64,000 bases of DNA from Halomonas daqiaonensis (GCF_900109725.1 NZ_FOBC01000005.1:151388-215387), one strand, 5' to 3'. Positions 9,400 to 23,652 are shown, counted from the first letter of the stretch. Numbers and translations are program-made. Notes: generated by a model from the sequence alone, not told the origin.

Positions 9400-11676
9400 T
9401 CAGGGCGCGTCGGCCAGCTCCGACTCCGTGGAGAGCTGGAGCTCGCCCTCCTCCACACTGACGTGTACCACGCCCCCGTGCTCGGACAGTTCGCCAAACA
9501 GGATCAGCTCGGCCAGCGGCTTCTTGAGCTTCTCCTGGATCAAGCGAGCCATCGGACGGGCACCCATGTCAGGGTCATAGCCCTTCTCGGCCAGCCACTC
9601 CCGGGCGGCCTCGTCCACGTCGAGCTGGACCCGCTTCTCATCAAGCTGCGCCTGCAGCTCGACCAGGAACTTGTCCACGACGTTGCGCACTACCGAAGTC
9701 GGCAGGGCATGGAACTGGATGATGCCGTCCAGGCGGTTGCGGAACTCCGGCGAGAAGGTCTTGCGGATCACCTCCATGGCGTCCGTGGAGTGGTCCTGGG
9801 TCTGGAAACCGATGGAGCGCCGCGTGGCCTGCTCGACCCCGGCGTTGGAGGTCATGATCAGGATCACGTGGCGGAAGTCCGCCTCGCGGCCATTGTTATC
9901 GGTCAGGCGGCCATGATCCATCACCTGCAGCAGCAGGTTGAAGACCTCGGGATGCGCCTTCTCGATCTCGTCGAGCAGCAGCACGCAGTGGGGCTGCTTG
10001 GTGATCGCCTCGGTCAGCAGGCCTCCCTGGTCATAGCCGACGTAGCCCGGAGGCGCGCCGATCAGACGTGATACCGTGTGGCGCTCCATGTACTCGGACA
10101 TGTCGAAGCGCACCAGCTCGATACCCATGATATGGGAGAGCTGCCGAGCCACCTCGGTCTTGCCCACCCCGGTCGGTCCAGCGAACAGGAAGCTGCCCAC
10201 TGGCTTGTCCGGCGACTTGAGCCCGGCCCGGGAAAGCTTGATCGCCGCCGACAGGCTGTCGATGGCCTCGTCCTGGCCGAACACCAGCATCTTCAGGTCG
10301 CGATCGATGTTAGCCAGCAGCTTGCGGTCGGAGCTCGAAACGCTCTTCGGCGGGATCCGTGCGATCGAAGCCACCACTGCCTCGACCTGGTCGACATCGA
10401 TGGTATCGACACGCACCTCCGGTGGCAGCAGCCGCTGATGGGCCCCCGCCTCGTCGATCACATCGATGGCCTTGTCGGGCAGATGGCGATCGTTGATGTA
10501 GCGATCCGACAGCCGGGCCGCACTCTCCAGAGCCGCATCTGTGTACTTCAACTGATGGTGCTCCTCGAAGCGCGAACGCAAGCCCTTGAGGATACGAGTG
10601 GTGTCCTCAACCGAGGGCGCCATGACGTCGACCTTCTGGAAACGGCGCGCCAGGGCACGATCCTTCTCGAAGATACCGCGGTACTCCTGGAAGGTGGTGG
10701 AGCCGATGCAACGCAGCTCACCGGAGGAGAGCAACGGCTTGAGCAGGTTGGAAGCATCCATTACCCCGCCGGAGGCGGCACCGGCACCGATCACGGTATG
10801 GACCTCGTCGATGAACAGGATAGCGTTGGATTGCTTGCGCAGTTCGGCCAGCAGGTTCTTGAGGCGCTTCTCGAAATCGCCACGATACTTGGTACCGGCC
10901 AGCAGGGCGCCCATGTCCAGGGAGTAGACCACCGCATCGCTGATGACCTCGGGCACGTCCTCCTCGACGATGCGCTTGGCCAGTCCCTCGGCGATGGCGG
11001 TCTTGCCCACGCCGGCCTCGCCGACCAGCAGCGGGTTGTTCTTGCGTCGACGAGCCAGGATCTGCACCACCCGCTCAAGCTCGTGATCGCGGCCGATCAG
11101 CGGATCGATCTTGCCCAGCCGTGCCTGCTCGTTGAGGTTTGTGGCATAACTGGTGAGCGGGTTGGAACCGGATTCGGCAGCGCCGTCCTCGGCCTCCTCG
11201 GCCTCCGGCGAGGGAGATGACTGGCTCTGGCCGTGACCGGCCACCTTGGAGATGCCGTGGGCAATGTAGTTGACGGCATCGACCCGAGCGACGTTCTGCT
11301 GCTTGAGGAAATAGACCGCCTGGCTCTCCTGTTCGGAGAAGATCGCCACCAGCACGTTGGCGCCGGTGACCTCACTCTTGCCGGAGGACTGGACGTGAAA
11401 GACAGCACGCTGAAGCACGCGCTGGAATCCCAATGTAGGCTGTGTCTCCCGATCCGATTGGTCCTCGGGGATCAGCGGCGTGGTGGAATTGATGAAATCC
11501 TGCAGGTCGGAACGCAGCTTGTCGAGGTTAGCCCCACAGGCACGCAACACATCTGCCGCCGACGCGTTGTCGAGCAGCGCCAGCAGCAGGTGCTCCACGG
11601 TCATGAACTCGTGGCGCTTGGAGCGGGCCACGGTGAAGGCCGTGTTCAGGGTCAGTTCAAGTTCTTTACTCAGCAT
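9400..11676 (-). CDS. clpA: ATP-dependent Clp protease ATP-binding subunit ClpA
   Basis: Hexameric AAA+ unfoldase that delivers substrates, including ClpS-bound N-degron proteins, to ClpP. The 758-aa protein has the Clp N-domain (residues 1-140), AAA-1 with Walker [14 protein letters not shown] near residue 215, and AAA-2 with [13 protein letters not shown] near residue 500. The ClpP-docking IGF loop is visible as [13 protein letters not shown] lies 6 bases before the ATG. It follows clpS by 137 bases on the same strand. Confidence 0.97.
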   Translation of the reverse strand: MLSKELELTLNTAFTVARSKRHEFMTVEHLLLALLDNASAADVLRACGANLDKLRSDLQDFINSTTPLIPEDQSDRETQPTLGFQRVLQRAVFHVQSSGKSEVTGANVLVAIFSEQESQAVYFLKQQNVARVDAVNYIAHGISKVAGHGQSQSSPSPEAEEAEDGAAESGSNPLTSYATNLNEQARLGKIDPLIGRDHELERVVQILARRRKNNPLLVGEAGVGKTAIAEGLAKRIVEEDVPEVISDAVVYSLDMGALLAGTKYRGDFEKRLKNLLAELRKQSNAILFIDEVHTVIGAGAASGGVMDASNLLKPLLSSGELRCIGSTTFQEYRGIFEKDRALARRFQKVDVMAPSVEDTTRILKGLRSRFEEHHQLKYTDAALESAARLSDRYINDRHLPDKAIDVIDEAGAHQRLLPPEVRVDTIDVDQVEAVVASIARIPPKSVSSSDRKLLANIDRDLKMLVFGQDEAIDSLSAAIKLSRAGLKSPDKPVGSFLFAGPTGVGKTEVARQLSHIMGIELVRFDMSEYMERHTVSRLIGAPPGYVGYDQGGLLTEAITKQPHCVLLLDEIEKAHPEVFNLLLQVMDHGRLTDNNGREADFRHVILIMTSNAGVEQATRRSIGFQTQDHSTDAMEVIRKTFSPEFRNRLDGIIQFHALPTSVVRNVVDKFLVELQAQLDEKRVQLDVDEAAREWLAEKGYDPDMGARPMARLIQEKLKKPLAELILFGELSEHGGVVHVSVEEGELQLSTESELADAP

Positions 11677-11813
11677 GGCAGTCCCCTTCTCGCCGCCCAG
11701 GGCTTAGCGTCGGATCATTCATGGTCCGGCATCATCAACATCGGGTACAAACGGCGCCGTTGCAAGTCTCCCTTCAACGCAGGACCGTCGCTGTCCCTTC
11801 TCGACCATGCCGC

Positions 11814-12200
11814 TCAGTCCGCCGCCTCGATGTCGCACAACAGCGGATGCTGACACTCTCTCGCATATTGATTGACTTGATGGCTTTTGGTTTCCGCAAT
11901 ATCGCGGGTGAAGACACCACAGGTGGCCTTGCCCCGGGTGTGCACGGTCAGCATCACCTGTACCGCGGTCTCGCTGTCCATGTGGAAGAAGGTCTGCAGC
12001 ACCTCGACCACGAATTCCATGGGAGTGAAGTCATCGTTGTGCAGCACCACCTTGTACATGGAAGGACGTGCCACTTCCGGGTCGGCATGCTGCACCGCCA
12101 GGTCGTCGTCATCCTCCTCGGGGCCCGGCGGCCGGGTCATGCCCCCCAGCGGGGACACCGTGGCCACTTGCCGTGCCACCTCATCGTCTCTACTGAACAT
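11814..12200 (-). CDS. clpS: ATP-dependent Clp protease adaptor ClpS
   Basis: Adaptor that binds destabilising N-terminal residues and hands proteins to ClpAP. The 128-aa protein has an acidic N-terminal extension ([12 protein letters not shown]) followed by the ClpS core: [20 protein letters not shown] (the NDD..PM binding-pocket motif) and [21 protein letters not shown] chose the ATG giving [10 protein letters not shown]; an in-frame TTG 24 bases upstream is the alternative. It sits directly upstream of clpA and downstream of icd, with a strong terminator between. Confidence 0.94.
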   Translation of the reverse strand: MFSRDDEVARQVATVSPLGGMTRPPGPEEDDDDLAVQHADPEVARPSMYKVVLHNDDFTPMEFVVEVLQTFFHMDSETAVQVMLTVHTRGKATCGVFTRDIAETKSHQVNQYARECQHPLLCDIEAAD

Positions 12201-12318
12201 AAGGGCCACTATCCATCTCGACAAGCCGGATGCCGTCGATCATCTCAACCGTGATTGGACGCCACCGCACCGGCAGGGTTCACTGTCTCTGTTCGATACC
12301 AGTATGCCGCAACGCAAA

Positions 12319-12352
12319 GGGCCCCCGTCCGCCGGGTGGCGGACGGGGGCCC
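12319..12352 (-). terminator. Rho-independent terminator downstream of icd
   Basis: A perfect 15-bp GC-rich stem (GGGCCCCCGTCCGCC and its complement) around the loop GGGT sits 18 bases past the icd stop on the minus strand. It is followed there by a short T run. It separates icd from clpS. Confidence 0.85.
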
Positions 12353-12369
12353 CGGTCCAGCGACGCGAT

Positions 12370-13626
<1,257 letters not shown>

Positions 13627-13664
13627 TGAGAACTCCCTTGTCTGGTCTGTTCAGTGCAGCGCAG

Positions 13665-13670
13665 AGTATA
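13665..13670 (-). promoter_or_regulatory. Candidate -10 element (TATACT) of the icd promoter
   Basis: On the minus strand TATACT lies about 39 bases before the icd ATG. No convincing -35 hexamer is seen 16-18 bases further upstream. Confidence 0.4.
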
Positions 13671-13744
13671 GCATTCACCCGCCGGAACGGAGTAGGCTTG
13701 AGGTCAGATTTGTCGACAATCCATGGTAGCAAGACCTTGGTCGA

Positions 13745-14359
13745 ATGAGCGCCCTTTACCTGTTGCACAAGCCTTATCGCATGCTCTCCCAGTTCACCGA
13801 CCGGCAGACCCCGGACGGAGAGCGTCGCGCGACCCTGGCCGACATCATCGATGTGCCCGGCATCTACCCGGCGGGTCGGCTCGATCATGACTCCGAGGGG
13901 CTGCTACTGCTCAGTGACGACGGTGTGTTGATCCACCGCATCAGCGACCCCCGCCACAAGCAGCCCAAGACCTACCGGGCGCAAGTAGAGGGCGAACCCG
14001 ATAACGCCGCCCTGCAGGCGCTGCGTGAGGGCGTCACGCTGAAGGACGGCAAGACCCGCCCCGCAAAGGTACAACGCCTGACATCCAGCGACCTGCCTGA
14101 ACGCGACCCGCCATTGGACACGAAACGCCATCCGCTCACCACTTGGCTGGAGCTGACCATCACCGAGGGGCGCAATCGCCAGGTCCGCCGCATGACCGCC
14201 CATGTCGGCCACCCTACCCTGAGGCTGGTCCGAGTAGCCATCGGTCCCTGGCGCCTGGATGGCCTTGCCCCCGGGCAGTGGCGGCGGGAAACCCTTCACG
14301 CCCCGCGCCAGCCGCCAGCAGGCGCGCGCCGGGGCCAAGCAAGAGGAGGCCGCCGATGA
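13745..14359 (+). CDS. rluE: 23S rRNA pseudouridine synthase E
   Basis: RsuA/RluE-type enzyme; the E. coli protein makes pseudouridine 2457 of 23S rRNA. The 204-aa protein starts directly with the catalytic domain, without an S4 domain, as RluE does. Key motif YPAGRLDHDSEGLLLLSDDG holds the catalytic Asp, with ITEGRNRQVRRM and HPTLRLVRVAIGPW further on. The C-terminal Arg/Gly/Pro-rich tail is probably disordered. Its stop overlaps the nudJ start by 4 bases. Confidence 0.92.
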   Translation: MSALYLLHKPYRMLSQFTDRQTPDGERRATLADIIDVPGIYPAGRLDHDSEGLLLLSDDGVLIHRISDPRHKQPKTYRAQVEGEPDNAALQALREGVTLKDGKTRPAKVQRLTSSDLPERDPPLDTKRHPLTTWLELTITEGRNRQVRRMTAHVGHPTLRLVRVAIGPWRLDGLAPGQWRRETLHAPRQPPAGARRGQARGGRR

Positions 14360-14805
14360 GCCGCTGGCAGCCCTATATCAGCGTGGCCACTGTGGTGGAA
14401 CGGGCCGGGCGCTTCCTGATGGTGGAAGAGGACGGTGGCGGGGCCGAGACCCTCTTCAACCAGCCCGCCGGCCATCTGGAGCCCGGCGAACGTATCAAGG
14501 AGGCCGCCTTAAGGGAATTGCGCGAGGAAACCGCCTGGCAGGTCGGCATCACCGACTACCTAGGCATGTACGTCTACCGCACACCGGATGGACTGACCTT
14601 CCATAGCCACGGCTTCTTCGGCATGGCACTGGCCCATCTCGGCAATGACTTGGACCCGGCTATCCTCGCCGCGCACTGGCTGACCCTGGAGGAGCTCGAG
14701 GCGCTGGACCGGGCAGACCGCCTGCGCAGCCCCTTGGTGCTGCGGCGCGTCCGCGACGCCCTGGCAAGCCGCTTCTACCCCATGGACGTGATTCACGAGC
14801 GCTGA
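14356..14805 (+). CDS. nudJ: Nudix hydrolase, NudJ-type phosphatase
   Basis: A 149-aa Nudix enzyme; NudJ of E. coli hydrolyses nucleoside tri- and diphosphates and HMP-PP. The Nudix box is visible as GHLEPGERIKEAALRELREE (GX5EX7REUXEE pattern). The N-terminal WQPYISVATVVERAGRFLMVEE is typical of NudJ. AGGAGG lies a few bases before the ATG, which overlaps the rluE stop, so the two are probably translated together. It precedes mnmA as in many gammaproteobacteria. Confidence 0.9.
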   Translation: MSRWQPYISVATVVERAGRFLMVEEDGGGAETLFNQPAGHLEPGERIKEAALRELREETAWQVGITDYLGMYVYRTPDGLTFHSHGFFGMALAHLGNDLDPAILAAHWLTLEELEALDRADRLRSPLVLRRVRDALASRFYPMDVIHER

Positions 14806-14873
14806 GCGGCCAAGCGGAGGTTCAAGTAGAAAGTAAAAAGTAACGAGCCCCCTTGCTTCTTGGAACTTGGCGG

Positions 14874-14903
14874 CTCGGCGCTCGGCGCTCGGCGCTCGGC
14901 GCT
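14874..14903. repeat. Tandem heptamer CTCGGCG, about 4.3 copies, upstream of mnmA
   Basis: Four perfect copies of CTCGGCG plus CT end 9 bases before a TATAAT box. The repeat therefore occupies the place where a -35 element and spacer would lie. The phrase just before it (14866-14882) matches 3454-3470 next to lolA at 16 of 17 positions. Confidence 0.9.
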
Positions 14904-14912
14904 GACATCGTG

Positions 14913-14918
14913 TATAAT
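14913..14918 (+). promoter_or_regulatory. Candidate -10 element (TATAAT) for mnmA-hflD-purB-roxA
   Basis: A perfect TATAAT lies 39 bases before the mnmA ATG. The corresponding -35 position falls inside the CTCGGCG heptamer array and matches the consensus poorly. Confidence 0.55.
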
Positions 14919-14956
14919 CCCCGCCCATTTGAGCCACACCCGATTCGAGAGCGCCC

Positions 14957-16065
14957 ATGACCGCCACCCCAGGCAAGGTGATCGTCGGCATGTCCGGCGG
15001 CGTCGACTCCTCCGTGTCCGCCCTGCTGCTGCTGGAACAGGGCTACGACGTCGAAGGCCTGTTCATGAAGAACTGGGACGAGGACGACGGCACCGAGTAC
15101 TGCACCGCCAAGGCCGACCTGGCCGACGCCCAGGCCGTGTGCGAGAAACTCGGCATCAAGCTGCACACCGCCAACTTCGCCGCCGAGTACTGGGACAACG
15201 TCTTCGAACACTTTCTCGCCGAGTACCAGGCGGGGCGCACGCCGAACCCGGATATCCTCTGCAACCGCGAGATCAAGTTCAAGGTGTTCCTGGAGTACGC
15301 CGAGATGCTGGGTGCCGAGAAGATCGGCACCGGCCACTATGTTCGTCAAGGCATCCGTGACGGCCGGCCGCGACTGCTCAAGGGGCTCGATCCCAACAAG
15401 GACCAGAGCTACTTCCTGCACGCCGTCCCCGAAGCGGCCATTGCCAGTACCCTCTTCCCGGTAGGCGAGCTCGAGAAACCCGAGGTGCGCACAATCGCCG
15501 AGCGCCATGACCTGGTCACCGCGCGCAAGAAGGACTCGACGGGCATCTGCTTCATCGGCGAGCGCCGCTTCCGTGACTTCCTCAAACAGTACCTGCCCGC
15601 CCAGCCCGGCGTGATCGAGACTCCCGAGGGCGAAGTGATCGGCGAGCACATGGGGCTGATGTACTACACCCTCGGCCAGCGTCAGGGCCTGGGCATCGGC
15701 GGGCTCGCCGACCATCCGGATGCCCCCTGGTACGTCGCCGCCAAGAACCTCGAGCGCAACGTGCTCATCGCCGTGCAGGGCAAGCACCACCCCCTGCTCT
15801 ATACCGATAGTCTGGCCACCGAGGCCATGGATTGGGTGGCCGGCACGCCACCGGCCGCCGCAGGCCGCTACACCGCCAAGACCCGCTACCGCCAGGCCGA
15901 CGTGCCCTGCCGAATGCATGTCATCGCCGACGGCGGGGTGGAGGTGCGCTTCGATGAGGCTCAGCGCGCCGTCACCCCCGGCCAGTCGCTGGTCCTCTAC
16001 GATGGCGAGATCTGTCTCGGCGGCGGCGTGATTCGCGAGACCTGGAATGCCATGGAGCCTGCCAT

Positions 16066-16069
<4 letters not shown>
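14957..16069 (+). CDS. mnmA: tRNA-specific 2-thiouridylase MnmA
   Basis: Adds sulfur to U34 of Lys, Glu and Gln tRNAs using ATP and sulfur relayed by the Tus proteins. The 370-aa protein has the PP-loop [17 protein letters not shown] at residues 8-24, the first catalytic cysteine in [14 protein letters not shown], and the second in [27 protein letters not shown] follows. Length is typical. Its stop overlaps the hflD start by 4 bases, as in E. coli. Confidence 0.97.
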
Positions 16070-19294
<3,225 letters not shown>

Positions 19295-19298
19295 AGCC

Positions 19299-19730
19299 AT
19301 GGACGTCACCATCGAAATACGCGAAGGCGACTGGACGGCATTCGGCGACGCCGCCGGCGAGATCCGCCGGATCGTCTTTATCGAGGAGCAGCAGGTCTCG
19401 CAAGAGGAAGAGTGGGACGGCCGCGACCCCGAGTGTCGCCATTTTCTCGCCCTCAGCGATGGCCGGGCAGTGGGCACCGCTCGGCTGCTTCCCGATGCCC
19501 ATATCGGCCGGGTAGCCGTGCTTGCCGAGGCCCGTGGCCTAGGGATCGGCGTGGCCCTGATGCGAGCCGCCATCGAAGCCGCCCGTCGCGACGGCCATGC
19601 CAGAGTAGAGCTCGCCGCCCAGACCCACGCCCTGGCCTTCTACGAGCTTCTGGGATTCCTGGCCTATGGCGACGAGTTCCTAGACGCCGGAATTCCGCAC
19701 CGCAATATGCATCTCGCCCTGGACGGCTGA
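19299..19730 (+). CDS. GNAT-family N-acetyltransferase
   Basis: A 143-aa acetyl-CoA-dependent acyltransferase of unknown substrate. The GNAT fold is shown by VGTARLLPDAHIGRVAVLAEARGLGIG, where RGLGIG is the acetyl-CoA pyrophosphate loop, and the late ALAFYELLGF strand-helix. The opening VRIVFIEEQQV-like segment resembles ElaA-type and related GNATs. GGAGGAG lies 7 bases before the ATG. It ends the mnmA-hflD-purB-roxA series, so co-transcription is likely. Confidence 0.85.
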   Translation: MDVTIEIREGDWTAFGDAAGEIRRIVFIEEQQVSQEEEWDGRDPECRHFLALSDGRAVGTARLLPDAHIGRVAVLAEARGLGIGVALMRAAIEAARRDGHARVELAAQTHALAFYELLGFLAYGDEFLDAGIPHRNMHLALDG

Positions 19731-20115
19731 GTCGGGTTCCACGTCGTTTCTGCGGAAGCCCGACTACAGGAAATGCCCCGTCCCGCCCCTTTGTGTAGTC
19801 GAGTTACAACGTCCTCTTCCCCCAAGGGTCAATTGCTAAAGCCCGTCACCTGGGGCCATAGTGGCATCCATGGTGAGAGTGAAACAGTTGTTTGCCAACG
19901 GACCGAGGGCTCTGGAACGGCAGCTGGCATGACCTCCCTCGACATTCGACCAAAGTCGTAAAGACAAGCCCCGGCAACTGGTCGACCCTGACATCACTTC
20001 GCAGATGCAGCATAACGCATTCCCGAATAATGCAGCAGGCGATCCCAGCGGCCGCGACAGCGTTTTTCCGACATCGCATTAACGCGATTCCACTTCTGAC
20101 CCGAAGGATGGCCCC
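19730..20115. other. 386-bp intergenic region between the GNAT gene and aceA
   Basis: Begins with an imperfect hairpin (19730-19765; AGTCGGG-TTCC against GGAAGCCCGACT, one bulged base, 13-base loop) that lacks a U-tract. The rest contains no convincing open reading frame. It presumably holds the aceA promoter, but I could not find a strong sigma70 or sigma54 match in it. Confidence 0.5.
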
Positions 20116-21714
20116 ATGACGACATTCAAAGACGAACTCAAGGCTCTGGCTCAACTGCGCGAAGCCCAGCAGGGCAAGTGGGACAACATCAACCCCGAGC
20201 ATGCCGCCCGCATGCGTGTGCAGAACCGCTTCCAGACCGGCCTGGATATCGCCCGTTACACCGCCAAGATCATGCGCGATGACATGGCGGCCTATGACGC
20301 CGACGGATCTCAGTACACCCAGTCACTGGGCTGCTGGCACGGCTTCATCGGCCAGCAGAAGATGATCTCCATCAAGAAGCATTTCGGCACCACCAAGCGC
20401 TCCTATCTCTACCTCTCAGGCTGGATGGTTGCCGCCCTGCGCTCCGAGTTCGGCCCTCTGCCCGATCAGTCCATGCACGAGAAGACCAGCGTGCCGAGCC
20501 TGATCGAGGAGCTCTACACCTTCCTGCGTCAGGCCGATGCATGGGAGCTCAACCACCTCTTCCGTGACCTGGAAGAAGCCAGGAAAGCCGGGGACCAGGT
20601 GAAGGCCGAGGGGATCATGGCCAAGATCGACGGCTTCGAAACACACATCGTGCCGATCATTGCCGATATCGATGCCGGCTTCGGCAACGCCGAGGCCACC
20701 TACCTGCTGGCCAAGAAGATGATCGAGGCCGGGGCCTGCTGCATCCAGATCGAGAACCAGGTCTCCGACGAGAAGCAGTGCGGCCACCAGGCCGGCAAGG
20801 TCACGGTGCCCCACGAAGACTTCATCGCCAAGATCAACGCCGTGCGCTATGCCTTCCTGGAACTGGGCGTGGAGGATGGCGTCATCGTCGCCCGCACCGA
20901 CTCCCTGGGCGCCGGCCTGACCCAGAAGATCGCCGTGACCAACGAGCCCGGCGACCTCGGCGACCAGTACAACAGCTATCTGGACGGCGACGAGATCGAG
21001 AAGGCCGAAGACATCAACAACGGCGATGTCGTAATCAAGCAGAATGGCAAGCTGGTCAAGCCCAAGCGCCTGGCGTCTGGCCTCTACGAATTCAAGCCGG
21101 GCACCGGCGAGGATCGCGTGGTGCTGGATTGCATCACCAGCCTGCAGAACGGTGCCGATCTGTTGTGGATCGAGACCGAGAAGCCCCACGTCGGCCAGAT
21201 CGCTGGCATGGTCAACCGCATTCGCGAAGTCTGCCCGGATGCCAAGCTGGTCTACAACAACTCGCCCTCCTTCAACTGGACCCTGAACTTCCGCCAGCAG
21301 GTGTTCGACGCCTGGGAGAAGGAAGGCAAGGATGTCTCCGGCTACGATCGCGCCGATCTCATGAACGCAAAGTACGATGACACCGAGCTAGGCCAGCTGG
21401 CCGACGAGTGGACTCGCAACTTCCAGCGCGACGGCGCCCGCGAGGCCGGGATCTTCCACCACCTGATCACCCTGCCGACCTACCATACCGCGGCCCTGTC
21501 CACCGACAACCTGGCCAAGGGTTACTTCGGCGACGAAGGCATGCTGGCCTATGTGGCCGGGGTGCAGCGCAAGGAGATCCGCGAAGGCATCGCTACCGTC
21601 AAGCACCAGGACATGGCCGGCTCCAACATCGGTGATGACCACAAGGAGTTCTTCCACGGCGAGGCGGCACTCAAGGCCGGCGGCAAGGACAACACCATGA
21701 ACCAGTTCGGCTGA
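20116..21714 (+). CDS. aceA: Isocitrate lyase (long form)
   Basis: Glyoxylate-shunt enzyme splitting isocitrate to glyoxylate and succinate. The 532-aa protein is the longer ICL subfamily seen in Pseudomonas and Acinetobacter rather than the ~434-aa E. coli type. The catalytic cysteine lies in DEKQCGHQAGK; IEPIIADIDAGFGN-like IVPIIADIDAGFGNAEATY forms the metal site; NYSPSFNW appears as NNSPSFNW. An insertion in the middle (GDEIEKAEDINNGD..) is typical of the long form. A strong terminator follows. Confidence 0.95.
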   Translation: MTTFKDELKALAQLREAQQGKWDNINPEHAARMRVQNRFQTGLDIARYTAKIMRDDMAAYDADGSQYTQSLGCWHGFIGQQKMISIKKHFGTTKRSYLYLSGWMVAALRSEFGPLPDQSMHEKTSVPSLIEELYTFLRQADAWELNHLFRDLEEARKAGDQVKAEGIMAKIDGFETHIVPIIADIDAGFGNAEATYLLAKKMIEAGACCIQIENQVSDEKQCGHQAGKVTVPHEDFIAKINAVRYAFLELGVEDGVIVARTDSLGAGLTQKIAVTNEPGDLGDQYNSYLDGDEIEKAEDINNGDVVIKQNGKLVKPKRLASGLYEFKPGTGEDRVVLDCITSLQNGADLLWIETEKPHVGQIAGMVNRIREVCPDAKLVYNNSPSFNWTLNFRQQVFDAWEKEGKDVSGYDRADLMNAKYDDTELGQLADEWTRNFQRDGAREAGIFHHLITLPTYHTAALSTDNLAKGYFGDEGMLAYVAGVQRKEIREGIATVKHQDMAGSNIGDDHKEFFHGEAALKAGGKDNTMNQFG

Positions 21715-21743
21715 GGCCACTGGCGGTAACGACAGGACCCATA

Positions 21744-21769
21744 GGGAGGCCGATTGGCCTCCCTTTTTT
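21744..21769 (+). terminator. Rho-independent terminator of aceA
   Basis: Perfect 8-bp stem GGGAGGCC/GGCCTCCC with loop GATT, followed by six T residues, 30 bases after the aceA stop. Confidence 0.92.
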
Positions 21770-21929
21770 CATATTGTGACTCGTCCTATGGCGCTACACT
21801 CATTGGCAGGAATTCCAGCGTGCTGGCCAATCCGGTTCGCGATGGATAGACTCGGCAGGAACACTGTCCACTAACCTGTTATCACCCCTTCGGACCGAGT
21901 GTTCGTCACGGACATCAAGGAGATTCTGC

Positions 21930-22397
21930 ATGAAACGCCTTCTTCCTATTCTGGCCATCAGCATCCTGACCCTGGCCGGCTGCGCCAATACCGCCCCCTA
22001 TTCGGGCAACGTCTACAGCGGTAATCAGGCCAAGACGGCCCAGAACGTGACCTTCGGCACCATCACCGCCCTGCGCCAGGTGCAGATCCAGGCCGACAGC
22101 CGTGCCGGTGGCCTGCTCGGCTCCGGCGGTGGTGCCGTGATCGGCGGCCTGCTCGGCAATCAGGTGGGCGGCGGCAGCGGACGCCAGCTAGCTACCGTGG
22201 CCGGCGCCATCGGCGGCGCCGTGGCCGGCACCAAGGTCGAGGAGGCGACAAACCGCATCACCGCCTGGGAAATGGAGATCCGTCAGGACAATGGCCAGAA
22301 CGTAGTCGTCGTGCAGAAAGCGGACCAGAACTTCCAGGTTGGTCAGCGCGTTCGCCTGATCGGTAGCGGCAGAAACGTCAGCGTGGCCCCTTACTGA
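21930..22397 (+). CDS. slyB: Glycine-zipper outer-membrane lipoprotein, SlyB/Pcp-type
   Basis: A 155-aa lipoprotein with a lipobox (LTLAGC, acylated cysteine at residue 18) and a glycine-zipper 2TM region (GGLLGSGGGAVIGGLLGNQV ... VAGAIGGAVAG) around residues 55-100, followed by a small C-terminal beta domain (VRLIGSGRNVSVAPY). In Enterobacteria SlyB is PhoP-controlled and stabilises outer-membrane proteins; no PhoP box was identified here. AAGGAG lies before the ATG. Confidence 0.87.
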   Translation: MKRLLPILAISILTLAGCANTAPYSGNVYSGNQAKTAQNVTFGTITALRQVQIQADSRAGGLLGSGGGAVIGGLLGNQVGGGSGRQLATVAGAIGGAVAGTKVEEATNRITAWEMEIRQDNGQNVVVVQKADQNFQVGQRVRLIGSGRNVSVAPY

Positions 22398-22458
22398 GGG
22401 CGCGGACGGCCGCCCCGGTCTGAAAGAGGAGCGGCCAACCATCCACACTGGCAATCAA

Positions 22459-22496
22459 CAAGAAAGGCCCGCGGAGCGATCCGCGGGCCTTTCTTG
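22459..22496. terminator. Strong bidirectional terminator between slyB and the 93-aa membrane protein gene
   Basis: Perfect 16-bp stem (CAAGAAAGGCCCGCGG and its complement) around the loop AGCGAT. The A-rich and T-rich stem bases give a U-tract in both directions. Confidence 0.9.
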
Positions 22497-22554
22497 TTCA
22501 GCTCTTGCTCGTTCAGGTCGGGACATCCGGCTGAGACCGGGCCACCTTCATTAC

Positions 22555-22836
22555 TCAGTGCATATCGACCTTGTTCTTGACCCAGCCGGCCAGCTTGGTG
22601 CCGATCAGAGCCACCAGGGCAAGCACGATCACAGTGAAGAGCATGTCCACGGGGCGCACGATGAAGGTGGCGCCGAGCACCGCGAGGGCCGGACACCATA
22701 TCCAGCGATCATCCTCGCTATGCAGCACGGCAGGCAGCAGCGCGTCGAGAATGCCGCTGACGGAGGCCTCCCAGCGCTTGAGGAAGAGAAACAACAGCAA
22801 GGCGAAGGCGATCAGCCAGATAAGGGTCAAGGTCAT
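22555..22836 (-). CDS. Small predicted inner-membrane protein
   Basis: A 93-aa protein not recognised as a named family. It has a hydrophobic N-terminal segment (LTLIWLIAFALLLFLFL), a middle hydrophobic stretch (CPALAVLGATFIV), and a third (MLFTVIVLALVALIGTKLAGW), suggesting two or three membrane helices. GGAG lies 7 bases before the chosen ATG. It stands alone between slyB and slyD. Confidence 0.7.
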   Translation of the reverse strand: MTLTLIWLIAFALLLFLFLKRWEASVSGILDALLPAVLHSEDDRWIWCPALAVLGATFIVRPVDMLFTVIVLALVALIGTKLAGWVKNKVDMH

Positions 22837-23071
22837 GGCACACTCCATGGAGGGGGTCGGTAGAAGGGAAGCGGATATTCGATGTCCCGCAAGGGTATCC
22901 CTGCCCGTCAGGCCACGCAACCGTACGAAGGTCCCCGACCACAGGCCCCCGTGAGGCGTGAATGTGACTCAGGCTCGGCCATCACATCCTGAATTTCTTC
23001 CATGCCCCTGACAGCTGCTTGACTGCCGCGTTACCATGTCGTGCTACATGCACTCACCGAAAGGTTCATCA

Positions 23072-23554
23072 ATGCAGATTGCGCAGAATTCCGTTGTCGC
23101 GTTCCATTACACCCTGACCAACGACGAAGGTGAGGTGCTGGACAGCTCGGAAGGCCGTGAGCCGCTGACCTACCTCCACGGCGCCGGCAACATCATTCCG
23201 GGCCTCGAGAAAGAACTGGAAGGCCACGCCACCGGCGACAAGCTCCAGGCCAAGGTTTCCCCCGAAGAAGGCTATGGCGAAGTTCAGCCGCAGCTCGTGC
23301 AGGAAGTGCCGCGTGACGCCTTCCAGGGCGTCGACAACGTCGAGCCGGGCATGCAGTTCCAGGCCCAGACCGAAGGCGGCCCGCTGATGGTCACCGTGAC
23401 CAAGATCGAGGGCGACACCGTCACCGTCGACGGCAATCATCCGCTCGCCGGCCAGCCGCTGAACTTCGACGTGGAGATCGCCGAAGTCCGCGAGGCCAGC
23501 GATGAAGAAGTCGAGCACGGCCACGTGCACGGCGAGGGCGGCCACGAGCACTGA
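23072..23554 (+). CDS. slyD: FKBP-type peptidyl-prolyl isomerase SlyD
   Basis: A 160-aa cytoplasmic prolyl isomerase, chaperone and metal (Ni) handling protein. The FKBP halves flank the insert-in-flap domain: FHYTLTNDEGEVLDSSEGREPLTYLHG and PGLEKELEGHATGDKLQAKVSPEEGYGE, then NHPLAGQPLNFDVEIAEVREA. The C-terminus is His-rich (EHGHVHGEGGHEH), though shorter than in E. coli. I took the ATG giving MQIAQNSV as start, matching family N-termini. Confidence 0.93.
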   Translation: MQIAQNSVVAFHYTLTNDEGEVLDSSEGREPLTYLHGAGNIIPGLEKELEGHATGDKLQAKVSPEEGYGEVQPQLVQEVPRDAFQGVDNVEPGMQFQAQTEGGPLMVTVTKIEGDTVTVDGNHPLAGQPLNFDVEIAEVREASDEEVEHGHVHGEGGHEH

Positions 23555-23595
23555 ACGAAGGTGCCGACCGCCGAAGCGGCGAGTCTGGAATCGCC

Positions 23596-23620
23596 AAGGG
23601 GCAGCCAAGGGCTGCCCCTT
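23596..23620 (+). terminator. Hairpin terminator downstream of slyD
   Basis: Perfect 11-bp stem AAGGGGCAGCC/GGCTGCCCCTT with a 3-base loop, about 40 bases after the slyD stop. It also lies downstream of the convergent FAD-protein gene. Confidence 0.75.
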
Positions 23621-23652
23621 CGTCGTTCAGGGGCAGGGTTCATGCGATCGAG

